Shown here in pieces: positions 9,118 to 17,825 of a DNA stretch of 54,779 bases; within the stretch, counting starts at the first letter, position 1; each line of letters begins with the position of its first letter. The stretch lies in NCBI GenBank assembly GCA_035701505.1, contig DASSSA010000027.1, positions 1 to 54,779 on the forward strand, in the 5' to 3' direction. Source of the DNA: AC-69 sp035701505 (GTDB taxonomy: Bacteria; Actinomycetota; UBA4738; HRBIN12). A program made the position numbers and the translations under genes. The notes below the pieces were generated by a model. The model searched no databases. It was not told the DNA's origin and saw only the letters and a list, made by a program, of their open reading frames with translations.

Positions 9118-9543
9118 TCACGCTCGGGCGTGATCCCATGTCAGGACGCGCTCCGGTGGGACCCGGAGGAACCCCATCACCCGGATCTCCTCGGTGAACC
9201 TGGCGAACCCCTCGCCGGTCAGGAGCGAGCGGTACTTCTCGTGCCACGCCGACATGGGCGTTCGCATCGAGGGGTGATCGGGGGCCAGCGGCTCGGCCCG
9301 GCCGTGTACGACGATGCCCGCGACCTCGACCCAGTTCCTCCCGACGTCGATGGCGATCGAAACCCGGGGCTCCGATGTGGCGTTGTTCCACGTACGGCCG
9401 GGGCGCCGGGCGGAGACGTAGAGCGCGTCCTCCGGCCACACGAACCACAGCGGCACGACGTGGGGTGCGCCGTCGGGGCCGACCGTGGCGACGCTGGCGA
9501 CGGGCAAAGGGGCGAACAGCTTGCGCGCTGCAGCGAGGTCCAC
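9118..9543 (-). CDS. Pyridoxamine-phosphate-oxidase-like split-barrel protein (FMN or F420 binding)
   Basis: 141-residue single-domain protein of the flavin/deazaflavin split beta-barrel superfamily. The pattern PVASVATVGPDGAPHVVPLW near residue 14, followed by a strand containing ALYVSARRPGRTWNN, is typical of PPOX-class proteins and of the F420-dependent oxidoreductase B group common in actinobacteria. Cofactor and substrate cannot be decided from sequence alone. GTG start directly after the polyprenyl synthase stop (TGAGTG), so the two are co-transcribed. Its stop lies 37 bases upstream of Rex box 2. Confidence 0.75.
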   Translation of the reverse strand: MDLAAARKLFAPLPVASVATVGPDGAPHVVPLWFVWPEDALYVSARRPGRTWNNATSEPRVSIAIDVGRNWVEVAGIVVHGRAEPLAPDHPSMRTPMSAWHEKYRSLLTGEGFARFTEEIRVMGFLRVPPERVLTWDHARA

Positions 9544-10425
9544 TCAGCCCTCCGGAAGGGCCAGGGCCATGGCCAGCGCCTCGAGCGCCTCCGCCGCCTC
9601 CGCCGGGATCGCGGGATCGCGCACCGCCGACCGGGCCTCGTCGATCATGCTGTTGACCTCCGCCGCCGCGGCCCCGGGAACCGCACCCTCGCCTTCGTCG
9701 ATGAGGTCGTCGCGGAACTGAAAGGCCATCCCAAGGGGCCGGGCGAACCGGGACAGTGCGGCGAGGAGCTCGGGCGATCCCCCGGCGAGCATCGCGCCGA
9801 TGTGCAGGGGCCCCTCTACGGTGTAGGCCCCGGTCTTCAACAACGCGATCCGATCCGCCGACGGGGTCTCCACCGCGCCTCGGACATCGAGGAACTGGCC
9901 GGCGGCGACCTCCTCGCGCATCACCGCGTATCGCCTGAGAGCGGGGATGAGCCGTTCGGACGGGAACCCCGAGTCGATGAGGGCCTCGTCGGCGAGCACC
10001 GCGGCCAGATCGCCGATGAGGACGGCCACGGACCGGCCGAACGGCAGGGCGTCCGGTTCGCCGGCGCGAGCGCCGGCGAACCGGACGTACGTCGTCGGCT
10101 CCCCTCGTCGGGTCTCGCTCTCGTCCATGACGTCGTCGTGGATCAGGGCGAACGTGTGGAACAGCTCGAGGGCCGCCGATGCACGGACGATCGGCTCGCC
10201 GTCGTCTCCGCCCGCCGCCCGGTATCCCCAGTAGCAGAAGGCCGGACGGATGCGCTTGCCCCCCGACGCCACGACCCGGCGGAGCTCGTCCACCATCTCC
10301 GCCGCCTCGGGCGCGATCGCCGCCATCGCCTCCCGTCGCTCCTGGAGGAACGAGGCTAGAGCCTCGTCGACCCGGCGACGCACAAAGTCGAGCGCCGGAG
10401 GAGCGACGAGGATCTCGGGATCCAT
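9544..10425 (-). CDS. Polyprenyl (geranylgeranyl/farnesyl-type) diphosphate synthase
   Basis: Trans-isoprenyl diphosphate synthase of 293 residues. It has GGKRIRP (about residues 55-61), the first aspartate-rich motif HDDVMD (Asp97, 98, 101) with the RRGEPTTY that follows, and a second motif FQFRDDLID. It condenses IPP with allylic diphosphates. The proximity of the geranylgeranyl-reductase-family gene suggests both act on quinone or lipid prenyl chains. Chain length is not predictable here. I chose ATG 10425; an in-frame GTG lies two codons upstream. The frame stays open much further upstream, but only opposite the ctaA-ctaB gene. Confidence 0.88.
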   Translation of the reverse strand: MDPEILVAPPALDFVRRRVDEALASFLQERREAMAAIAPEAAEMVDELRRVVASGGKRIRPAFCYWGYRAAGGDDGEPIVRASAALELFHTFALIHDDVMDESETRRGEPTTYVRFAGARAGEPDALPFGRSVAVLIGDLAAVLADEALIDSGFPSERLIPALRRYAVMREEVAAGQFLDVRGAVETPSADRIALLKTGAYTVEGPLHIGAMLAGGSPELLAALSRFARPLGMAFQFRDDLIDEGEGAVPGAAAAEVNSMIDEARSAVRDPAIPAEAAEALEALAMALALPEG

Positions 10426-10467
10426 CGACACGAAGTATGGCAAGGCGGCGCTCGTGGGGGACCGGGA

Positions 10468-10495
10468 TATAGTGGGCGTCGGCCCACGGCCGACG
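10468..10495 (+). promoter_or_regulatory. Promoter and GC-rich dyad ahead of the ctaA-ctaB fusion
   Basis: A -10-like TATAGT lies at 10468-10473. Immediately after it, at 10477-10495, is a perfect 8-bp inverted repeat, CGTCGGCC-CAC-GGCCGACG, ending eight bases before the ATG. No clear -35 and no ribosome binding site are visible. The dyad could be a repressor operator or a hairpin at the very 5' end of the mRNA. Confidence 0.5.
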
Positions 10496-10503
10496 TTCGT
10501 CCG

Positions 10504-12303
10504 ATGACCCGGTTCCAGAAGCTCGCCCTCGCCACCGCAGCCACCACCATCGCGCTGTTCACCGTGGGCGGGCTGGTCCGAGGAACGGGATCGGGGCTCG
10601 GCTGCTCCTCGTGGCCGACCTGCGAGCCCGGACGGCTCTTCCCCACGGGGACCATCCACTCGTTGATCGAGTTCACGCACCGGCTCCTGGCGTTCGCCGT
10701 GATCCTGCTGGCGAGCGCGACGGCGATCTTCGCCTGGCTGCGACACCGAGACGACCGAGCCCTCCTGTGGTCGGCCCTCGCGGCCGTCCCCCTGGTGCTG
10801 GGCCAGGCCGTTGTTGGCGCGATCGTGGTCCGGACCGATCTGGATCCGGGGTGGGTGACGGCTCACTTCGCCTTGGCACTCATCCTGGTGGCGGACGTCG
10901 TGGTCCTGGGGGTCGCGGCCACGGCTCCGGCTGCCCGGCCCGAGGCCGGCCGATCGCGCTTCGCTCGCCTGGCACTGGTCACCGCGGCGTTCACCGCAAG
11001 CCTCCTCCTGGTGGGGACGTACGTGCGGGCCTCGGGATCCCAGCTCGTCTTCACCGACTGGCCGCTGATGGACGGACGGTTGGTCCCGACGCTCGGGGGT
11101 GCCGCGACGGCGATGTTCCTGCATCGGGTGCTGGCGGTGGTGTCACTGCTGCTGATCCTGTGGGTTGCCATCCGGGCTCGCACGCTTCCTCGCCGATCGC
11201 GCGACCTCACCGCCCTCTCGACGCTCGCGCTCGCCCTGTTCGTCGCGCAGGTGATGGTCGGAGCGGCGAACGTGTGGACCAGGCTCCGTCCCTGGGCGGT
11301 GGTGCTCCACGTGGCGCTCTCGGTGCTCATCTGGGCCACGCTGGTGGCCCTGGCCAGCCTGGCACGCCGGGGTGCGGCTCCCGAAGCTGAGCGCAGCGAG
11401 GCCGATACCGAGGTGATGGCCGGCCCGAGGTCGCTCCGCGAGACCATGGTCACGTACGTCCGGCTGACGAAGCCCCGGATCATCCTGCTGCTGCTCATCA
11501 CCACCGTGCCGGCCATGGTCCTGGCGGCGCGTGGATTGCCGTCGCCGTGGCTGGTGCTCGCAACGCTCGCGGGTGGGACCGTCGCCGCCGGCTCAGCGAA
11601 TGCGATCAATTGTTACCTGGACCGCGATGTCGACGAGCTCATGCGGCGGACCCGCCGCCGGCCGCTCCCCGCCCATCAGGTCTCGCCCGAGCGTGCCCTC
11701 CGGTTCGGTTACGTCCTCGGCGCGGTGTCCTTCCTGTTCCTGGCGATCGCCGTGAACGTGCTGGCGGCAGCCCTCGCTCTGTCGGCCATCGCGTTCTACG
11801 TCTTCGTCTACACGCTCTGGCTGAAGCGGACGACCACCAAGAGCATCGTGATCGGCGGCGCCGCCGGCGCCGTGCCCGCGCTGGTGGGATGGGCGGCCGT
11901 GACGGGCTCGGTGGGACTGCCGGCCTGGGTGCTGTTCGCCATCGTGTTCGTGTGGACCCCTCCTCATTTCTGGGCCCTGGCCCTTCGATACCGGGCCGAT
12001 TACGCGGCGGCCGGCATCCCAATGCTGCCGGTGGTGCGGGGGGCCGACGAGACCCGCCGGCAGATCCTTCAGTATTCGCTTGCTCTGTTCGTCACGACGC
12101 TGGTGCTGTACCCGGTTGGTCACATGGGGCCGGTCTACCTCGGCACCGCCGTGGTCCTGGGCGGGCTGTTCGTGTACCGCGCCCTCCGACTGTGGATGGA
12201 GCGGACCCCGGCGCTGGCCATGCGCCTGTTCAGGTTCTCCATCGCGTACCTGGCGCTGCTATTCGTGGCCGTGGCGGCGGACGCGGTGTTGATGGCGCAC
12301 TAG
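10504..12303 (+). CDS. ctaA-ctaB: Fused heme A synthase (CtaA) / protoheme IX farnesyltransferase (CtaB)
   Basis: One 599-residue polytopic membrane protein combining both steps of heme A synthesis. Residues 1 to about 290 are CtaA/Cox15-like: duplicated four-helix bundles with heme-ligand histidines (EFTHR, His59; TAHF, His121; FLHR; VLHV) and the extracellular Cys34/Cys40 pair. Residues about 308-599 are a UbiA-type CtaB with the prenyl-diphosphate motif NCYLDRDVDELMRRTRRRPL. The first half makes heme A from heme O; the second makes heme O by farnesylating heme B. The order is the reverse of the pathway. The caa3 oxidase encoded nearby requires the product. Confidence 0.93.
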   Translation: MTRFQKLALATAATTIALFTVGGLVRGTGSGLGCSSWPTCEPGRLFPTGTIHSLIEFTHRLLAFAVILLASATAIFAWLRHRDDRALLWSALAAVPLVLGQAVVGAIVVRTDLDPGWVTAHFALALILVADVVVLGVAATAPAARPEAGRSRFARLALVTAAFTASLLLVGTYVRASGSQLVFTDWPLMDGRLVPTLGGAATAMFLHRVLAVVSLLLILWVAIRARTLPRRSRDLTALSTLALALFVAQVMVGAANVWTRLRPWAVVLHVALSVLIWATLVALASLARRGAAPEAERSEADTEVMAGPRSLRETMVTYVRLTKPRIILLLLITTVPAMVLAARGLPSPWLVLATLAGGTVAAGSANAINCYLDRDVDELMRRTRRRPLPAHQVSPERALRFGYVLGAVSFLFLAIAVNVLAAALALSAIAFYVFVYTLWLKRTTTKSIVIGGAAGAVPALVGWAAVTGSVGLPAWVLFAIVFVWTPPHFWALALRYRADYAAAGIPMLPVVRGADETRRQILQYSLALFVTTLVLYPVGHMGPVYLGTAVVLGGLFVYRALRLWMERTPALAMRLFRFSIAYLALLFVAVAADAVLMAH

Positions 12304-12309
12304 CGGCGG

Positions 12310-12813
12310 TCACGAGCCCTCGGAGAGGAGCTTCGTCACGAGCGACCGCAGCTCCTGCTCGTCCACGGCCCCGAAACCCCAGTACCTGATCCGCCCGGAC
12401 CGGTCGACCAGGTACGTGTCGGGGAGTCCAACGAACCCGAAGTCGAAGGCCAGCGCGCCCGCCTGGTCCAGGATGCTCGGATAGGTCACGGCAAAATCCT
12501 TCAGGTACGCCCGGGCCGCGGCAGGGTCATCGCGGTGGTTCACCCCGAGGAAGTACACGCCGCGGTCCTGGAACTCCTTCCACACCCGCTCCAATCCCGG
12601 CTGCTCCCTGCGGCACGGCCCGCACCAGGTAGCCCAGAAATTCACCACCATCACCGCGCCCCGGTACTCGGCCGGAGACACCGAGCCACCCTGGAGGGTC
12701 TCGCCTCGGAGAGCCGGGAGCGGCTTCGACATCTCCCGCAGCCCCGGCTCCTGTCCAGACGGGCTGGTACAAGCGGCGAGGAGCGCGAGGCCCACGACAA
12801 GCGATCGCCTCAT
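12310..12813 (-). CDS. TlpA/ResA-like thiol-disulfide oxidoreductase lipoprotein
   Basis: 167-residue extracytoplasmic thioredoxin-fold protein. A short signal with lipobox LLAAC is followed by a thioredoxin domain with active site WATWCGPC at about residues 61-68 and the cis-proline segment GLPDTY. Such proteins reduce apocytochrome c cysteines or oxidase CuA-site thiols, with electrons from CcdA, which is encoded upstream in the same run. GGGGAGGAC precedes the ATG. It is the last gene of the cytochrome-maturation/oxidase cluster and converges on ctaA-ctaB. Confidence 0.9.
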   Translation of the reverse strand: MRRSLVVGLALLAACTSPSGQEPGLREMSKPLPALRGETLQGGSVSPAEYRGAVMVVNFWATWCGPCRREQPGLERVWKEFQDRGVYFLGVNHRDDPAAARAYLKDFAVTYPSILDQAGALAFDFGFVGLPDTYLVDRSGRIRYWGFGAVDEQELRSLVTKLLSEGS

Positions 12814-12857
12814 GTCCTCCCCATCCTGCCACCCTGACCGTCAGCGAACCGCTGGGC

Positions 12858-14120
12858 TCAGCCGACGGTGACCGACCCCTGCATCGTGGGATGGACGTCG
12901 CAGTGGAAGTAGTAGGTCCCGGGCTTCAGAGCCGGGATGGAGTAATCGATCGACGCCGGGCCGGTGATGATCTGGCCCTTGAACAGGTTCGTGCCGAGCG
13001 AGCTGTCCGTATAGATGGCGATGTTATGTGACACCCCGGCGTCCTTGTCCTCGAAGTGGATGGTCGAGGGGGCATCGGGGGGAAGCGCGATCTCGGCGGT
13101 GCTGAACGCGAGTCCCTGGGCCGTGATCGTGGACGGGTTCGCCGTGCCACCCCCACCCCCGCCGCCGACGGCGCCGCCCGCCGTGGCGGTCGGGGGCGGC
13201 GGCCCCCCACCCCCTTTCTTCACCACCACGGTGCCGCTCATCGTGGGATGGACGTCGCAATGGAAGTAATAGGTCCCCGGCTCGAGCGGCGGGATCCGGT
13301 AATCGATCGCCGCCGGGCCGGTCACGATCTCCCCGCGGAACAGGTTCGTCCCGAGCGAGCTGTCGGTGAAGATCGCGATGTTGTGCTGGATCCCGGGGTC
13401 GTCGTTCTCGAAGTGGATGATGGACGGCGCCGCCGGGAGTTCGATGCGGTCGGTGTCGAACTGGAGGCCTTGGGCCGCCACGGTCACCCTGGCGCCCCCG
13501 CCGCCGGGAGCGCCGGCCGTGGCATCGATCGTGCCCTGCATCTGGGCCGGGTGCACGCTGCAGTGGAAGAAGTACGTCCCGGGGTCGAGCGCGGGGGCGT
13601 CGTAGGTGACCTTGGCCGGCCCCGTGACGATCTCCCCGTTCAGGAGCGGTGTGCCGGTGAAGCGCTCGTTGTCGAAGATCTGGACGTCATGCTGGATCCC
13701 GGCGTCCTGATTGTCGAAGGCGATGGCGAAGGGCTTGTCCGCGGGAACCGAGAGCTTGGTCTTGTCGAAGGCGACGCCTTTCGCGGTCAACGAGATCGTG
13801 ACCCCGGGGCCACCGCCTCCCTCCTTCTCTCCGCCGGTCCCCACCGCGATCAGCGCGATGCCCCCCGCCAGCATGGCCACCCCGGCGATGGCCCCCAGCA
13901 TCGAGGCCAAGCTGGAGGCCCGGACCACCGACCTGCTGGCCACCACGGCCGCGACCACAAGGATGGACAGAGCCACGATGAGGGCGGTGGCGGTGGCGGC
14001 GTCCGCCGTCAGCGAGAGCAGGATCCGGGAGAACCCGAACAGCACCGCAGCGATCACCAGCAGCATGACGATGGGCAAGAGGATCGGAAGCACCACCCGG
14101 TCGCGCGTGCTCGTCCTCAT
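12858..14120 (-). CDS. Membrane-anchored protein with three tandem cupredoxin domains
   Basis: 420 residues. About three hydrophobic segments (near residues 10-35, 42-62 and 75-95) precede three plastocyanin/amicyanin-like domains at about 106-200, 210-300 and 328-420, joined by Gly/Pro linkers. Predicted type 1 copper ligands: His144, Cys187, His190, Met194; His246, Cys288, His291, Met294; His365, Cys407, His410, Met413. Domains 2 and 3 have amicyanin spacing (C-x2-H-x2-M); domain 1 has one extra residue before Met. The start overlaps the ctaG stop (ATGA). Inferred role: copper-based electron carrier or copper donor for the oxidase. Confidence 0.85.
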   Translation of the reverse strand: MRTSTRDRVVLPILLPIVMLLVIAAVLFGFSRILLSLTADAATATALIVALSILVVAAVVASRSVVRASSLASMLGAIAGVAMLAGGIALIAVGTGGEKEGGGGPGVTISLTAKGVAFDKTKLSVPADKPFAIAFDNQDAGIQHDVQIFDNERFTGTPLLNGEIVTGPAKVTYDAPALDPGTYFFHCSVHPAQMQGTIDATAGAPGGGGARVTVAAQGLQFDTDRIELPAAPSIIHFENDDPGIQHNIAIFTDSSLGTNLFRGEIVTGPAAIDYRIPPLEPGTYYFHCDVHPTMSGTVVVKKGGGGPPPPTATAGGAVGGGGGGGTANPSTITAQGLAFSTAEIALPPDAPSTIHFEDKDAGVSHNIAIYTDSSLGTNLFKGQIITGPASIDYSIPALKPGTYYFHCDVHPTMQGSVTVG

Positions 14121-14956
14121 CGCTTCGACAGCTCCGACGTCACCTCACGCTCCACCTGGCGGAGCTGGAGCGGATCCCATCCGGTCTGCCGCTCGCGGTC
14201 GTGCCACCGGAAGAAGATGACGGTGATGAACCCCCACAGGATGGCCCCTCCGGCCAGCTTCATGATGAGCCCCGCGACGAGCTGGTCCGAGTGCGCCGAG
14301 ATGCCCCAGATCCTGGGGAAGGTGCCGTACACCGGATACAGCAGGGTCGACCCGAGGGTCAGGAACGACGCCGGGATGGTCGGGGCGAGCGACTGGAGGA
14401 ACAGGTAGAGCATCTGACCGGGTGGGGACAGCGGGGGCATCTCGGGCATCGGCGACATCACCGGCCACCACATGGCGAGCGCAGAGAGCACCAGCACCAC
14501 GTGCAGCCCGAAGTGGAGTCCCTCCGACCGCACCGACGTGTCGACCACCGCCGGCCAGTGCGTGAACAGTAGGACCCCGTTGAACACGATGAGCGCGACC
14601 AGGGGGCGGGTGAAGAACCGGAATGCGCGCTGGACCGGGCGGGGGCGGAGCATCAGCCGCATGAGCCAGGGCGGCATCCCGGCCAGCAGGAGCGGCGGGG
14701 CGACCAGGGTGAACAGCAGGTGCTGCACCATGTGCGCCGAGTACAGGTACCGCTCGGCCAGATCGTGGATGGGCCAGTCCGCGCCCACCCACAAGACGAG
14801 GATCCCCAACGAGAAGAACGTGGCTCGGCGCCACCACTCGGGGTCCTCTCCCCCGCGCTCCTGCCGGTGCCGGCGGACCGCCGCGAGGTATCCGGCCTCG
14901 ATGCCGGCGAACAGGACCAAGACGTCCGGGTGCGCGTGCCAGGGAGGGAGGGCCAC
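14117..14956 (-). CDS. ctaG: caa3-type cytochrome c oxidase assembly factor CtaG
   Basis: 279-residue polytopic membrane protein of the caa3_CtaG family, needed for assembly of caa3 oxidase. Conserved His-containing helices are seen (YLYSAHMVQHLLFTLVAPPL, WHAHPD at the N-terminus, LHFGLHVVL). About seven transmembrane segments. GTG start; the preceding gene is ctaF, four bases away. It overlaps the tri-cupredoxin gene downstream, which supports a shared copper/oxidase function. Confidence 0.88.
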   Translation of the reverse strand: MALPPWHAHPDVLVLFAGIEAGYLAAVRRHRQERGGEDPEWWRRATFFSLGILVLWVGADWPIHDLAERYLYSAHMVQHLLFTLVAPPLLLAGMPPWLMRLMLRPRPVQRAFRFFTRPLVALIVFNGVLLFTHWPAVVDTSVRSEGLHFGLHVVLVLSALAMWWPVMSPMPEMPPLSPPGQMLYLFLQSLAPTIPASFLTLGSTLLYPVYGTFPRIWGISAHSDQLVAGLIMKLAGGAILWGFITVIFFRWHDRERQTGWDPLQLRQVEREVTSELSKR

Positions 14957-14959
14957 GAC

Positions 14960-15295
14960 CTACCCCGAGAACGCCCGGAACGTGAGCAGGACGACGAGGT
15001 ACAACGTCACCGCTCCGGCCAGCCCGATCATGAAGAAACGAGCGTAGGTCCTGCTGTCGAACCGGAGATGCATGTACCACAACACGACCAGCACGAACTT
15101 GATCCCGGCGAAGATCAGCAAGGCAGGGATCAGCAGGGCGCGCGAGATCTGGGCGTAGTAGATGCCCACCTCCGCCGCGGTAACCACGCCCAGGACGATG
15201 GCGATGCGCACGTACTCCTTGGGGCTGGGGTGGCGGACGGTCCTACCTCGGGAGGGCGTCGGCGAGGCCGGTTCCCGCACGTCGGCTCGTTCCAC
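14960..15295 (-). CDS. ctaF: Cytochrome c oxidase subunit IV (prokaryotic type)
   Basis: Small three-helix membrane subunit (111 residues) of the CtaF/CyoD-like family. A hydrophilic N-terminal stretch of about 25 residues precedes helices at about 28-50, 54-76 and 86-108. The motif KFVLVVLWYMHLRFD between helices 2 and 3 is typical. GTG start seven bases after the ctaE stop, in the usual position of subunit IV. Confidence 0.85.
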   Translation of the reverse strand: MERADVREPASPTPSRGRTVRHPSPKEYVRIAIVLGVVTAAEVGIYYAQISRALLIPALLIFAGIKFVLVVLWYMHLRFDSRTYARFFMIGLAGAVTLYLVVLLTFRAFSG

Positions 15296-15302
15296 TCTGT
15301 AC

Positions 15303-15905
15303 CTACTTTCCCGTCGGGATCAGGTACACGACCGTGAAGATCACGATCCACACGATGTCGACGAAGTGCCAGTACAGCCCGACCAGCTCCACCGCCATCG
15401 TGTCGCGGGGCGTGATCCTTCCGGTGAACGACATCGAAACGAGCGAGAGGAGCATGAGGATGCCCACACCCACGTGGGTGCCATGGAATCCGGTCAGGAC
15501 GTAGAACGTGGTCCCGAACAGGTTCGTGGACAGCGCCAGGCCCTCCCTATAGAAGGTCGTGAACTCATAGACCTGGCCACCGACGAACGTCATGCCGAGC
15601 AGGGCCGTGGCCAGCAGCCACACCCGCATCCGGCCGATCTCGGCCCGCTGGATGGCCGCGAGGGCCAGGACCATGGTGAGCGAGCTGGCCAGCAGCACGA
15701 ACGAGCTCACGGAGGTGTACGGGATGTCGAAGACGTCTTCGGGGTACGGACCGACGAGGCTCGACCCCCGGTACAGCACGTAGCTCGAGATCAGAGCCCC
15801 GAACAGCAGGCAGTCCGAGGCGAGGAAGAGCCACATCGCGAGCTTCGTGTTCGGCAGGCCTGTACTGGTGGCCTCGTGCTCGCTCTCGAACGTGTGGACC
15901 GCCAC
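15303..15905 (-). CDS. ctaE: Cytochrome c oxidase subunit III
   Basis: 200-residue five-helix form of subunit III, the short type found in actinobacterial and caa3 oxidases. Recognisable segments are TKLAMWLFLASDCLLFGAL, GFHGTHVGVGILM and the C-terminal LYWHFVDIVWIVIF. I chose GTG 15905 because AGGGGG precedes it and because the frame further upstream only overlaps ctaD. It lies nine bases after the ctaD stop. Confidence 0.94.
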   Translation of the reverse strand: MAVHTFESEHEATSTGLPNTKLAMWLFLASDCLLFGALISSYVLYRGSSLVGPYPEDVFDIPYTSVSSFVLLASSLTMVLALAAIQRAEIGRMRVWLLATALLGMTFVGGQVYEFTTFYREGLALSTNLFGTTFYVLTGFHGTHVGVGILMLLSLVSMSFTGRITPRDTMAVELVGLYWHFVDIVWIVIFTVVYLIPTGK

Positions 15906-15913
15906 CGATCCCC

Positions 15914-17809
15914 CTACTCCGACGCGGGCTCGATGGCCCAGCCGTACACCCCGGCAAGCATGACGACGACCCCGGCCACGGCGATCCACAGGTGGAAGAT
16001 CACGCCGTACCCGATCAGCGGCAGGCCCAGCGCGGCGACGAAGGGGAAGTACGACTGGCCCGGGAGGTGGATCCCGTGCCCGCTGGGCCCATGGCCTTCC
16101 TGGCCGCCTCCCGAGCCGTGCGTGGGTTCCGTCCCTGCCCCCCCGGCCGGCACCGGGACGACTACGCCGCCCTCGCGCTCCGCGTACTTGCGGTGCCACA
16201 GCTCGTCGAGCGAATGCACCACCGGGATCTCCTCGAAGTTGTACGCCGGCGGCGGGGACGAGACCGACCACTCGAGCGTGCGAGCATCCCACGGGTCGGC
16301 CGTCGCGTCTTTCGGCCGGCGGAAGCTGGCGATGGCGTTCAACAGGAAGATCAGCACGCTCGTGGCGATGATGAACGCCCCGATCGTCGCCACCAGGTTC
16401 CACACGCCGAGCCCGAGCGTCGCGGGGTAGGTCTGGATCCGCCTGGGCATCCCCTGGAGCCCCAGGATGTGCATCGGCCCGAACGTCAGGTTGAACCCGA
16501 TCACCATCAACCAGAAATTGAGCTTGCCGATGCGCTCGTCCAGCATCCGTCCGAAGACCTTGGGCCACCAGTAGTAGACGCCGGAGAAAAGACCGAAGAT
16601 GGCCCCCCCAAACAGCACGTAGTGGAAGTGGGCCACGATGTAGTACGTGTCGGTCTGCTGATAGTCGGCGGGGACGACGGCGTGGGTCACCCCCGAGAGC
16701 CCGCCCACCACGAACTGGGCGATGAACGCGATCGAGAACAGCATCGGCGTGGTGAACCGGATGTCGCCCTTCCACAGCGTGCCCAGCCAGTTGAAGATCT
16801 TCACTCCAGTGGGAACGGCGATGATCATCGTGGAGATGCCGAAGGCCGTGTTGGCCACGGGCCCCAGGCCGACCGCGAACATGTGGTGGGCCCAGACGCC
16901 AAATCCGATGAACCCGATGGCGATGCCCGAGAACACCACGAACTGGTAGCCGAAAAGCGGCTTGCGGGCGAAGACCGGCAGAACCTCGGAGACGATGCCC
17001 ATGGCCGGCAACACGAGGATATAGACCTCCGGGTGCCCGAACAACCAGAACATGTGCTGCCACAGCACGGGATCGCCGCCGGCGGCCGGGTCGAAGAAGT
17101 GGGTCCCGAATCGCCGGTCGAACAGCATCTGGAACAGGCCGACCGTGATGATGGGCAGGGCGAACGCCAGCAGCAGCTGCACGACCAGGGCCATCCACAT
17201 GAACACGGGCATCCGGAACATCGTCATCCCGGGGGCCCGCATGTTGATGATCGTCACGGCCAGGTTCATGGCCGACGCGGTCGAGGCGATGCCGGTCATG
17301 AGCAGGCCGAGCGCGTAGAACAGCATGTTGTTGCCCGGCTCGACCGTGGAGAGCGGCGCGTAGCCGAACCACCCACCGTTCGGTGCGCCGCCCAGGAAGA
17401 ACCCTGAGTAGATGAACAGACCTCCAGCCAGGAACGCCCAATACGTGAAGGCGTTCAGCCGGGGGAACGCAACGTCGCGGGCGCCGATCTGGAGGGGGAT
17501 GAAGTAGTTGAAGAACGCCGCCGACAGGGGCATGACGACCAGGAAGATCATCGTGACGCCGTGCATGGTGAAGAACTCGTTGTACGTGGAGGCGGACAGG
17601 ATCGTGCCGTTCGGCTGCGCCAGCTGGAGCCTGATGAACAGGGCCTCGATCCCCCCGATGAGGAAGAACGCGAAGGCGGTGATGCCGTACAGGATCCCGA
17701 TCCGCTTGTGATCGACCGTGGTGATCCAGCTCCAGAACCCGGTCGTCGCGGTGGGACGGCGAAGCAGGCCTCCCCTCCCCCCCTCAGCCGGAACGCTCAC
17801 GCTCGCCAT
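15914..17809 (-). CDS. ctaD: Cytochrome c oxidase subunit I
   Basis: Catalytic heme-copper subunit (631 residues). Seen are the entry helix with WITTVDHKRIG, the low-spin heme region MHGVTMIF, the CuB/Tyr crosslink motif WLFGHPEVYILVLP (carrying the A1-type glutamate), WAHHMFAVG, and THAVVPADYQQTDTYYIVAHFHYV. The region beyond residue 560 carries two extra hydrophobic segments ending in GVYGWAIEPASE, an extension of a kind seen in actinobacterial and caa3 CtaD. It reduces O2 and pumps protons as an A1-type oxidase. Confidence 0.97.
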   Translation of the reverse strand: MASVSVPAEGGRGGLLRRPTATTGFWSWITTVDHKRIGILYGITAFAFFLIGGIEALFIRLQLAQPNGTILSASTYNEFFTMHGVTMIFLVVMPLSAAFFNYFIPLQIGARDVAFPRLNAFTYWAFLAGGLFIYSGFFLGGAPNGGWFGYAPLSTVEPGNNMLFYALGLLMTGIASTASAMNLAVTIINMRAPGMTMFRMPVFMWMALVVQLLLAFALPIITVGLFQMLFDRRFGTHFFDPAAGGDPVLWQHMFWLFGHPEVYILVLPAMGIVSEVLPVFARKPLFGYQFVVFSGIAIGFIGFGVWAHHMFAVGLGPVANTAFGISTMIIAVPTGVKIFNWLGTLWKGDIRFTTPMLFSIAFIAQFVVGGLSGVTHAVVPADYQQTDTYYIVAHFHYVLFGGAIFGLFSGVYYWWPKVFGRMLDERIGKLNFWLMVIGFNLTFGPMHILGLQGMPRRIQTYPATLGLGVWNLVATIGAFIIATSVLIFLLNAIASFRRPKDATADPWDARTLEWSVSSPPPAYNFEEIPVVHSLDELWHRKYAEREGGVVVPVPAGGAGTEPTHGSGGGQEGHGPSGHGIHLPGQSYFPFVAALGLPLIGYGVIFHLWIAVAGVVVMLAGVYGWAIEPASE

Positions 17810-17825
17810 CGCCGCACGTCCTCCA

